A DNA stretch of 7,187 bases, taken from assembly GCA_031278855.1 (NCBI GenBank), contig JAITJR010000003.1, forward strand, positions 1-7,187. The letters run 5' to 3'. The notes beneath the pieces are model-generated. The model searched no databases and was not told the DNA's origin. It saw only the letters and a list, made by a program, of their open reading frames with translations. Positions 1 to 7,187 of the stretch are shown in pieces. Within the stretch, counting starts at the first letter, position 1, and the number at the start of each line of letters is the position of its first letter. This DNA comes from Mycoplasmataceae bacterium. Lineage in GTDB: Bacteria > Bacillota_I > Bacilli_A > Mycoplasmatales > Mycoplasmoidaceae. The position numbers and the translations under genes were made by a program.

Positions 1-209
1 CCGAGCGAAGAATTGGCCACATAAATGGTGAAAAAGCGGTTTTTTGCAGTAAATCGTTGTTAAGCGATCAAATGTTGAGCTAAAAATATTTTGATGGTGG
101 TTTTGGAACATTTAAATAAGGCATATTAGCTTGTGAATAGCAATAAATCAAATTTGAATTAATGATTTTAAATTTAATTAATTTCGCGGTGAATAGTTAC
201 GAACATGGG
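1..209. other. AT-rich stretch with no assignable gene
   Basis: I find no convincing gene here. On the plus strand one frame is open from base 3 to a TAA at 81-83 (about 26 codons) and could be the tail of a gene entering from the left, but it matches no family I recognise. Bases 140-185 are very AT-rich with imperfect palindromic character, and no DnaA-box cluster or tRNA-like fold is visible. The rest looks like ordinary intergenic DNA leading to the candidate promoter at about 210-238. Confidence 0.4.
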
Positions 210-238
210 TAAACAACAAAACATTATTTTGGTATAAA
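210..238 (+). promoter_or_regulatory. Candidate sigma-A promoter for the surface-protein leader
   Basis: An extended -10 element, TGG followed by TATAAA (233-238), lies 17 bases downstream of TAAACA (210-215), which matches four of six positions of the TTGACA consensus. Transcription would start near base 245. The RNA would then carry the AG repeat, the small hairpin and the terminator before the surface-protein gene. In AT-rich DNA such matches arise by chance, so this is a nomination; the extended -10 is its best support. Confidence 0.4.
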
Positions 239-269
239 TTAGAACATTAAATTGAGTATGATCAACACA

Positions 270-283
270 AGAGAGAGAGAGAG
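270..283 (+). repeat. (AG)7 dinucleotide repeat in the leader
   Basis: Seven uninterrupted AG units occupy 270-283, directly before a tiny ORF at 286-297. The tract is purine-rich and could pair with the anti-Shine-Dalgarno end of 16S rRNA. Short tandem repeats mutate in length by polymerase slippage. In mollicutes, repeats upstream of surface-protein genes are known switches, for example the GAA tracts of Mycoplasma gallisepticum vlhA. This tract lies upstream of, not inside, the surface-protein reading frame, so a length change would alter leader spacing or ribosome binding rather than the frame. Confidence 0.75.
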
Positions 284-285
284 TA

Positions 286-303
286 ATGGCGGCGTAGCTG
301 CCA
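286..303 (+). promoter_or_regulatory. Three-codon leader ORF inside a GC-rich hairpin
   Basis: ATG GCG GCG TAG (286-297, Met-Ala-Ala-stop) follows the purine-rich AG tract at a spacing that would allow initiation. The same bases form a stem: 287-293 (TGGCGGC) pairs with 297-303 (GCTGCCA), with one G-U pair and a three-base loop. A ribosome on this mini-ORF would therefore melt the hairpin. The position, upstream of an intrinsic terminator and ahead of the main gene, resembles an attenuation leader. Translation of the mini-ORF is inferred, not shown. Confidence 0.4.
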
Positions 304-320
304 ACGCTTTTATTCTTCTT

Positions 321-358
321 AAAGCAAGAATTAGCATTCGCTAGTTCTTGCTTTTTTT
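321..358 (+). terminator. Intrinsic terminator upstream of the surface-protein gene
   Basis: A 14-bp stem pairs 321-334 (AAAGCAAGAATTAG) with 341-354 (CTAGTTCTTGCTTT), with one G-U wobble at 331/344 and a six-base loop. A run of seven T follows at 352-358. This is a textbook rho-independent terminator on the plus strand. It ends about 44 bases before the ATG at 402 and follows no visible upstream gene. It either ends a short RNA of about 110 bases started near 245, or acts as an attenuator controlling read-through into the downstream gene. Confidence 0.85.
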
Positions 359-390
359 GTTTCGCTGGTTATTAGAAAAATGGAAAAAGA

Positions 391-397
391 GAGGGAG
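391..397 (+). promoter_or_regulatory. Shine-Dalgarno site of the surface-protein gene
   Basis: GAGGGAG lies four bases before the ATG at 402. It decides the start: the same frame is open back to base 348, but the codons upstream of 402 fall partly in the terminator and have no ribosome site of their own. Confidence 0.7.
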
Positions 398-401
398 AAT
401 T

Positions 402-2312
402 ATGAAAAGTAAGAATCAAACGGAATCATTAAAATTTCGCAAAGAAGATGGTGAAATTTCTAATGTCCATAACAATATTTTGACTAGTGAACAACACCGT
501 ATTTGGAAGCGGCGTAATAAGGTGAAAGCCACTTTAGTAGCTGGGACGGCGGTTGTAGGTGTCAGTGGTGGGATTGGGATCGGGTATGGGATTTCACATC
601 CTGGGGTGCAGATAGCAAAATCATTAGTTATTAGTAATGCTCAAGATATTGTTGGGAATGTCGGCACTAGTATTGCCAACACCAATGCACTTTCATGTGC
701 AACTGATACAGGTGATTCAGTTACAGATGTTGTTTATACAGCTACTGGTTTGGCACATAATAATTTGCAAATTAATTCAAGCAATGGAATCATCTCTGGC
801 ACACCAGACAAATCAGGATTTGGCACTTATACCGTCACTGCCACCGCTGATGGTTTGAGAGGGTCTGTTTCAGCATCATATGCGATTAATACTGAGTTGC
901 CGACTAGTCTTGAGATCACTGGAGTCGAGGATATCACTGGGAATAAAAACACTCCGCTGGCTTCGCCGAGGTTGTATTGTGCAACCAATACTGGGGTAGT
1001 TGTGAGTGATGCTAAATATGCTATGGCTAGTGACAGTGAATTGCCAGATGGTTTGAAAATTGATGAAGAGACTGGAGTGATTAGTGGGACACCAAACGAT
1101 ACGACGGATGGGGTAATCACGTGCACGATTAATGTGTCGAGCAATAAATACAATGGTTTGGTTGGTAGCACTCAGGTCTCTATCACCATTGGGGCACAGA
1201 TAGCGAAGGAGTTAGTTATTACGGGTGTTCCAACAGATCCTATTAATGGAACACCTAATTATCCCATTGATCCAATAAATTTGACTTGTGCAACTGATAC
1301 AGGAATAACTGTTACTGACGCCCAATACAGTGCTTCGAATCTGCCTGCTGGATTAAGGATTGATTCAAATAATGGGCAAGGCACAATTTCTGGGACGCCT
1401 ACCACACAAATGATTGGTGCATGCACCATTAATGCCACAAGTGCTTCCGTTGGACTATTCAGTACTACTATTATAAAATTCATTATTATGATCCCAAATA
1501 CATTAGTCATAAGCCCTGCTACATTAGACAGCGATGCAACACTAGCTACTGCTTGTAATCTTGAGATTGATTCATCATCGAGAGAGTTGTCTAAAAAAAC
1601 GACTTGGAGTAATGAGACAAATACGGCCTTCAATAATTATCTCGATGACTTAGGACAAAACGAGCATCATATAAACACCATTCAATTTGAAGGGATATCT
1701 TCTGTAGCTTCTCGTGCCTTCGATGGGTGCACAGCACTAAGGGATCGTGGTAGCATTGAAAATGTTAAGTTTGTTCAAAGCCCTATTGGTGATGATTGCT
1801 CCATCGACCATTATGCTTTCTATGGTTGTACAGGGTTAAAAAGAATTGATTTATCTTCCACGAATATAGCTTCTATTGGCACTAATGCCTTCGCTGAATG
1901 TACGGGTTTAACCTCCATCAATTTCCCGAATTCGCTTGAATCCATCGGATTGGAGGCCTTCACTGAGTGCACAGCAATAACCATTGTTGATCTCTCTAAC
2001 ACAGCAGTCGATTCCATCGGCGAGGATGCCTTTGAGGGATGTGCAAATTTAATAACTTTAAATCTTTCAAGTGCTATGTTTGCCTCCGAAAACAGCGCTT
2101 CTATTGGCGATGATGCCTTCGCTAGATGTACGAAATTAAGTAATATTTTTCTCCCAGCTGGTATAACGACGGCGCTGGGTGATAATTGTAATTCCAATGC
2201 CTTCTTTGGCTGTCCAGAGAGCGGCACGATTTATTATTCGGGTGATTCGAGTTTAGCTAAAAAGTTTAAGGAAAAGTTTGATGGTTTAAGTGGATGAGAA
2301 GTATTACCATAA
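402..2312 (+). CDS. Predicted membrane-anchored surface protein with Ig-like and BspA-like leucine-rich repeats
   Basis: The product is 636 residues if the TGA at 2295-2297 is read as Trp, ending at TAA 2310-2312. Residues 1-42 are hydrophilic and basic. Residues 43-64 form one glycine-rich hydrophobic segment with no lipobox Cys, suggesting an N-in, C-out anchor. Three putative Ig-like repeats of about 100 residues follow (about 71-163, 166-264 and 267-365). Each has a CAT(D/N)TG motif (99, 193, 296) and an ISGTP motif (131, 227, 329), typical of He_PIG domains. Residues 430-610 hold seven LRR_5 units with F-x-x-C cores at 440, 473, 497, 520, 544, 573 and 601. BspA-type repeats usually mediate binding to host or matrix molecules, so adhesion is a reasonable inference, but the ligand is unknown. 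The gene appears richer in G+C than its neighbours and uses TGG for two of its three Trp codons. Confidence 0.85.
609..1496 (+). repeat. Three tandem Ig-like domain repeats at DNA level
   Basis: The three Ig-like domains keep recognisable nucleotide identity. The 17 bases at 696-712 (TGTGCAACTGATACAGG) recur exactly at 1287-1303. The segment starting near 609 (CAGATAGCAAAATCATTAGT) is close to that at 1197. Domain 2 is more diverged. The pattern points to duplication within the gene, with domains 1 and 3 the most alike over these stretches. Confidence 0.7.
1690..2220 (+). repeat. Seven leucine-rich (LRR_5) units
   Basis: The encoded units are spaced 23-33 residues apart and share the pattern I-G-x-x-A-F-x-x-C-T-x-L followed by I-x-L/F. 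At DNA level, the 27 bases at 1869-1895 match 2097-2123 with three differences, indicating recent copying between units. The first unit (near 1720) and the last (near 2200) are the most diverged, as expected for capping repeats. Confidence 0.75.
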
Positions 2313-2605
2313 GATACAACACAAGCATATTTAACATCGTCAAATTTAATATTTCTTGTTTTCCGAAAATTTGTAACTATTTACCGTCGGTACACACAAT
2401 CATATTTAGCAAAGCTAAATAAAAATCATGTATCGATTGTGTTATAAGAATTTTAAGACGACGGATTATTTGTTTTTATCAGTTTCTATAAATCCTAAAA
2501 ATGAGTGATATTCATAAAGTAAATATAAGAATATTATGTCTGCGGCGAGTAGTTACTAAGAAAATAAATATATCTTAGTTAAAGTGCTAAAATTATCTAA
2601 ACTTT
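2313..2605. other. Intergenic region between the surface-protein gene and lspA
   Basis: No confident gene is present. The surface-protein frame stays open for another 44 codons after its TAA (2313-2447), and a 49-codon minus-strand frame spans 2234-2380. Neither has a start site or a recognised motif. Nested inverted repeats occupy 2384-2464. A weaker stem pairs 2555-2561 with 2573-2579. The best promoter candidate for lspA is an extended -10 (TGC TAAAAT, 2585-2593), but it lacks a good -35 and would leave a leader of only a few bases. The operon promoter therefore remains unassigned. Confidence 0.5.
2384..2464. repeat. Nested inverted repeats, possible structured RNA or terminator
   Basis: Three inverted repeats share one axis region. 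The outer pair is CCGTCG (2384-2389) with CGACGG (2459-2464). The middle pair is ACACAATC (2394-2401) with GATTGTGT (2435-2442). The inner pair is ATTTAGC (2404-2410) with GCTAAAT (2414-2420), with an AAA loop. The right-hand spacers are longer than the left, so any fold has asymmetric bulges. It may end the surface-protein transcript or be a leader element of lspA; no long U-tract follows. Confidence 0.4.
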
Positions 2606-3175
2606 ATGAACTCGAAAAAATCTAATAATAAAAATAATTGAAAGAAATTATTTTTAAATCGCTTAAAACAAAATTTTTCCAAAAAAAATAATTTATGAAG
2701 ATGCTTAGGTTTCGCCATTAGTCTCGTAATTGTATTAGTACCATCTTTAACTTGTAATTTACTAATTAGAAATGGCTTATGAACTGGCTCAGTTGCATAC
2801 AACAACGGTATCGCTTTTAGCTTTCTCGAAGGTCAGACGACATTAGTGTATGTAATCCAATCAATTATTTGTTTCGCCATTTTCATCGCCATTTTATTTA
2901 CTGATAAATGATATTATTCTGCTTTATTATCGTTGGCATTTATTGGTGGAATGTTTAATATTATTGATCGAGCCACCACTTTTACATTACATCAACCCGA
3001 TACTGTAATTGACTATTTACCAACTGGTGGAACTACTTCTAACTTCCCTGATGTATTTATTTTGACTGGAATAATAGGATATGCCGTTCTATATATCACA
3101 TTATCAATCATCAAGATGGTTCAAGATAAGAAAACAAAAAACGGTACTTCAGTCCATGACAAAAATAAAAGTTAG
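2606..3175 (+). CDS. lspA: Lipoprotein signal peptidase (signal peptidase II)
   Basis: LspA is the membrane aspartyl protease that cleaves the signal peptide of prolipoproteins just before the lipid-modified Cys. Read with UGA as Trp (residues 12, 31, 59 and 102), the gene encodes 189 residues. Family motifs are clear: NNGIAFSFLEG (67-76), a GGMFNIIDR block with catalytic Asp121, and a SNFPD block with catalytic Asp149. Four hydrophobic stretches fit the usual four membrane helices (about 35-55, 83-99, 104-120, 150-169). The N-terminal 30 residues are an unusually basic, Asn/Lys-rich extension. The ATG at 2606 is the first possible ATG after an in-frame TAA at 2588, though its ribosome site is weak. 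The 3' end overlaps rluD by 20 bases. It heads a four-gene operon; lspA beside an rluD-type gene is also the order in Bacillus (lspA-ylyB). Confidence 0.93.
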
Positions 3176-4064
3176 TGGGCTTAATCAAAAAATACGGTTG
3201 GATCTTTATTTAACCCAATTACTCCAACAAAAACGTAATTACATTGATAAGTTATTAGACAATAAAATGGTGTTAGTTAACCATGAATTGCCAATTAAAA
3301 AGGGTCAATTAATTGATAATGATTTTTTAATTGAAGTCAATCCACTTGTCCAAAATCATATCAAGATAAAAGCAACGCTCAATGAAGTTAAAATTATTTA
3401 TGAAGATAATGACATTATCGTCATAAATAAACCAAAGCACACGCTGGTTCATCCCACTAAATTTGATGAACAAAATACATTAGTTAATGCTCTAATAACG
3501 AAAATCAATCTGCCAGATTTTGATGACCAATTGCGTCCAGGGGTAGTACACCGTTTAGATCGAGATACAACTGGTTTAGTAGTTTTTGCAAAAAACAAAC
3601 ATAGTTACACCAAACTTGTAGAGCAAATCCAAAACAAGACTCTAGTGCGTAAGTATTTAGCGATCGTACACAATAATTTCCAAGATGATTTTGTGCTAGT
3701 TAAAGCTCCGATTGACCGCAGTAAACAAAATATTTTAAAAATGGTAGTCAATGATAGTCCTAAAGCTAAGCCAGCCCAAACCGAAATAACCGTATTGGAA
3801 AACTATCGTTATACTGCTTTAATTGAGTGTCGTTTACTCACTGGGCGAACCCATCAAATTCGTGTGCATCTAGCCTATATTCATCATCCTGTATATAACG
3901 ATAAGCTTTATGGTAGTTATGATGGCTACAAGGATTACGGTCAGTTTTTACACGCCCATTACCTCAGTTTTATCCATCCTACTACAAACCAAGTTGTTGA
4001 ATTTAAAGTCAAACCTGATCAAACGTTTAACTCATTAATTACGAAACTAAAAGGTGATAAATAA
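3156..4064 (+). CDS. rluD: RluA-family pseudouridine synthase (RluD-like, large-subunit rRNA)
   Basis: The enzyme converts uridine to pseudouridine, probably in 23S rRNA. The 302-residue product begins with an S4 RNA-binding domain (about 1-60). The catalytic domain follows, carrying the signature HRLDRDTTGL at 132-141 with catalytic Asp135, then an AKPAQTEITVL block (204-214) and RTHQIRVHL (231-239). The frame is open upstream to 3081, but the ATG at 3156 places the S4 domain at the usual distance from the N-terminus and overlaps lspA by 20 bases, so I prefer it. The stop overlaps the tsaB start (TAATG at 4062-4066), implying translational coupling. There is no Trp codon of either kind. The exact target position (RluD versus RluC-type) cannot be fixed from motifs alone; the S4 domain and the lspA neighbourhood favour the RluD/YlyB group. 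Confidence 0.9.
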   Translation: MTKIKVSGLNQKIRLDLYLTQLLQQKRNYIDKLLDNKMVLVNHELPIKKGQLIDNDFLIEVNPLVQNHIKIKATLNEVKIIYEDNDIIVINKPKHTLVHPTKFDEQNTLVNALITKINLPDFDDQLRPGVVHRLDRDTTGLVVFAKNKHSYTKLVEQIQNKTLVRKYLAIVHNNFQDDFVLVKAPIDRSKQNILKMVVNDSPKAKPAQTEITVLENYRYTALIECRLLTGRTHQIRVHLAYIHHPVYNDKLYGSYDGYKDYGQFLHAHYLSFIHPTTNQVVEFKVKPDQTFNSLITKLKGDK

Positions 4065-4630
4065 TGATTAATCTATTTATTGATGCGACACAATCGTATT
4101 GCCATTTAGCCATCTTGAATGATCAAATTATTGTTAAAAAAATGAAAGTTAAAACAAACAATAATCTCACTGAAATGATCGTCGAGCACATTGAAAATTT
4201 ACTACAATTGGTTAAAATTAATCATCAAGATGTTAAAAAAATATTATTAGTAGTCGGTCCTGGCAGTTTTACTGGAGTACGGATTGGAGTATTAATTGCC
4301 AAAGCATGATCATTGGTTTATCAAATTCCTGTTTATACTATTAATGCTTTATTATTACAAACACCAAATGGTAGTGGTTTATCCATTTTAGATGCACGCG
4401 GAGATTTAGTATATGTAAGTGCATATCAAAATAATAAATGTCTCATCAAACCACAAGTAATGAAAGTGGCTGAAGCTGAATTATTAATACCACAGTATAA
4501 GTATCTATCAGTTTATATTCAGTATAAGTCTGCTGACATTTTTAATAATTTAATTTATCATATTAGTAACTTCAAAAAAGTTACTAATATTCATAAATTA
4601 CATCCTTTATATATTAAGCAACCTTTATAA
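4064..4630 (+). CDS. tsaB: tRNA t6A biosynthesis protein TsaB
   Basis: TsaB is the non-catalytic partner of TsaD in making N6-threonylcarbamoyladenosine at position 37 of ANN-decoding tRNAs, together with TsaC and TsaE. The gene encodes 188 residues when TGA at 4307-4309 is read as Trp82. Features seen are LFIDAT at the N-terminus (4-9), the family hallmark GPGSFTGVRIG (65-75), a DARGDLVY motif after the midpoint, and a C-terminal PLYIKQP like the family's usual PLYLR-x-P ending. The protein is shorter than the roughly 230 residues of Bacillus TsaB, mainly in the second half; I take this as reduction rather than damage, since the characteristic ending is intact. Translation likely starts from AGGTGA (4052-4057) inside the end of rluD. 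rimI follows after two bases. Confidence 0.92.
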
Positions 4631-4632
4631 AA

Positions 4633-5031
4633 ATGATTAAAAAATTAACGGAGCAACAAATTCCCATCATCATGAATAGCGAACACTTTCCCTATTCTTT
4701 TGAGCAAGTTAAAAAAATGATGATTAATTGTAACTATGTTTGCTGAGGTTGATTTGAAAATGAACAACTTACTGCATATATACTGAGTAATATTAGTGAT
4801 AAAGTAGACATCATATGAATCTATACTTTTAATGAACACCGTCATCACGGTTATGCCACTACTTTAATTCAACAAATCCATTCCGAAATCAAACGGGAGT
4901 TAGTCATCGAAGTAAAAGAAAACAATATTCCTGCCATAAATTTTTATAAGCATTTGGGTTTTAAATTAATCAATCTCCGTAAACATTACTATCCCAATAA
5001 AATTAATGCTTTAGTAATGCAATTAAAATAA
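4633..5031 (+). CDS. rimI: RimI-type N-acetyltransferase (GNAT family)
   Basis: Bacterial RimI acetylates the N-terminal residue of ribosomal protein bS18 using acetyl-CoA. The gene contains three in-frame TGA codons (Trp38, 40 and 62), so it appears only as fragments under the standard code. Read through, it gives 132 residues. Visible motifs are the acetyl-CoA pyrophosphate loop RHHGYA (70-75), EVKENNIPAINFYKHLGF (93-110) with the conserved Tyr and GF of RimI, and a C-terminal RKHYYP...ALVMQL block (116-131). It is somewhat shorter than the usual ~145-150 residues, with a compact N-terminal half. The position directly after tsaB matches the common tsaB-rimI(-tsaD) arrangement; tsaD itself is not in the window, because a terminator follows. 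The substrate could be another protein, but the C-terminal motifs make RimI the best call. Confidence 0.88.
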
Positions 5032-5053
5032 CGTAACTATGCTTTAGTTGTTG

Positions 5054-5099
5054 ATAACCAAAATACAGCTATTTAGTGAGATAGCTGTATTTTGGTTAT
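5054..5099. terminator. Shared bidirectional terminator between rimI and dnaK
   Basis: A perfect 19-bp inverted repeat pairs 5054-5072 (ATAACCAAAATACAGCTAT) with 5081-5099 (ATAGCTGTATTTTGGTTAT) around an eight-base loop. A-rich and T-rich segments lie within the stem, so transcripts from either side would end in a stem with a U-rich 3' arm. It lies 22 bases after the rimI stop and 12 bases after the dnaK stop, exactly where two convergent genes need termination. Confidence 0.85.
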
Positions 5100-5111
5100 A
5101 TCTTAGCGAAA

Positions 5112-6952
<1,841 letters not shown>

Positions 6953-6965
6953 GTATGAGTGCTAA

Positions 6966-7187
6966 TAAAATTAAATATTAAATTTGAATAGGGATATTAC
7001 CACATAAAATAATAATATTCATTCCCCTTGAAGGATTATTTCACTCAACATATTTTACAAATACACTAACTTAATTTCGGTAGGTTAGTTACTTATTGAA
7101 TTGCCTATTTTTGCCTGGAATTATTGATCTTTGAAGTCATCGATTTTATTGGTAACGAGGTTGGTTAATTGCATCCTTAAAAGTAGA
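6966..7187. other. Region upstream of dnaK, no assignable gene
   Basis: This stretch is AT-rich. On the minus strand a frame is open from the right edge to a TAA at 7121-7123. It ends in Lys/Asp-rich residues (NKIDDFKDQ) and could be the C-terminus of a neighbouring gene, but about 21 codons are too few to identify. A six-base stem (7065-7070 with 7084-7089, ACTAAC/GTTAGT) lies downstream of that stop and has no T-run. No RNA gene is recognisable. Confidence 0.35.

Noticed and set aside
1..83. Possible tail of a gene entering from the left (plus strand, TAA at 81-83)
   Set aside because: About 26 codons without family similarity or supporting context is within chance expectation.
348..401. 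Longer N-terminus for the surface protein starting at base 348
   Set aside because: The start would be a TTG inside the terminator stem without a ribosome site, whereas the ATG at 402 has GAGGGAG four bases before it.
827..2227. Minus-strand open frames antisense to the Ig-like and LRR regions
   Set aside because: Their regular content mirrors the repeats on the plus strand, and they lack start signals. The plus-strand frame carries recognisable domain motifs.
2234..2380. Minus-strand open frame of 49 codons overlapping the end of the surface-protein gene
   Set aside because: It contains plausible-looking residues (IKFDDVKYACVVSYG), but no start site or family match. Most of its second half is antisense to the real gene. 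A decayed transposase remnant cannot be excluded or supported.
2313..2447. Open plus-strand frame of 44 codons following the TAA of the surface-protein gene
   Set aside because: It has no start codon with a ribosome site and no recognised motif. An open run of this length has a modest chance probability when only TAA and TAG are stops in AT-rich DNA.
6978..7022. Possible 14-residue minus-strand peptide upstream of the dnaK operator
   Set aside because: The purine run before its ATG is only about one base away, too close to act as a Shine-Dalgarno site, and the peptide has no recognisable character.
7121..7187. Possible C-terminal fragment of a gene entering from the right on the minus strand
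   Set aside because: Only about 21 codons are visible and no motif identifies it; it does not resemble the ends of GrpE or HrcA that I know. It is mentioned in the region entry only.

Overview
The window comes from a mollicute (mycoplasma/spiroplasma-type bacterium) that reads UGA as tryptophan. The DNA is AT-rich. Four of the conserved genes (lspA, tsaB, rimI, dnaK) make full-length products only if in-frame TGA is read as Trp: four TGA codons in lspA, one in tsaB, three in rimI and three in dnaK. I cannot name the genus from sequence alone.

Left part (1-2312): a gene-poor leader precedes a gene for a predicted surface protein of 636 residues. The leader holds a candidate promoter, an (AG)7 tract, a three-codon ORF lying in a hairpin, and a strong intrinsic terminator that ends about 44 bases before the start codon. 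The protein has a basic cytoplasmic N-terminus, one glycine-rich membrane segment, three putative Ig-like (He_PIG-type) repeats and a BspA-like leucine-rich-repeat (LRR_5) region of seven units. By eye the gene is richer in G+C than its neighbours. A leader of this kind before a repeat-built surface protein suggests switchable or attenuated expression; this is inference.

Middle part (2313-2605): an intergenic region with nested inverted repeats. It is followed by a tightly packed plus-strand operon, lspA-rluD-tsaB-rimI (2606-5031). Its products are lipoprotein signal peptidase, an RluA-family pseudouridine synthase, the TsaB subunit of the tRNA t6A system, and a RimI-type N-acetyltransferase. 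Adjacent genes overlap or sit 2 bases apart, so they are probably co-transcribed and partly translationally coupled.

Right part (5032-7187): the operon converges on dnaK (minus strand, 588 residues) across a perfect 19-bp inverted repeat that can terminate both transcripts. dnaK has a consensus extended -10 promoter with a perfect -35 and a 17-bp spacer. A CIRCE operator lies over its -35 element, indicating heat-shock control by HrcA. No grpE, dnaJ or hrcA gene is recognisable in the window. The last ~220 bases carry no assignable gene, apart from a possible C-terminal fragment at the edge.

No wholly new system is evident. The most unusual part is the leader of the surface-protein gene.
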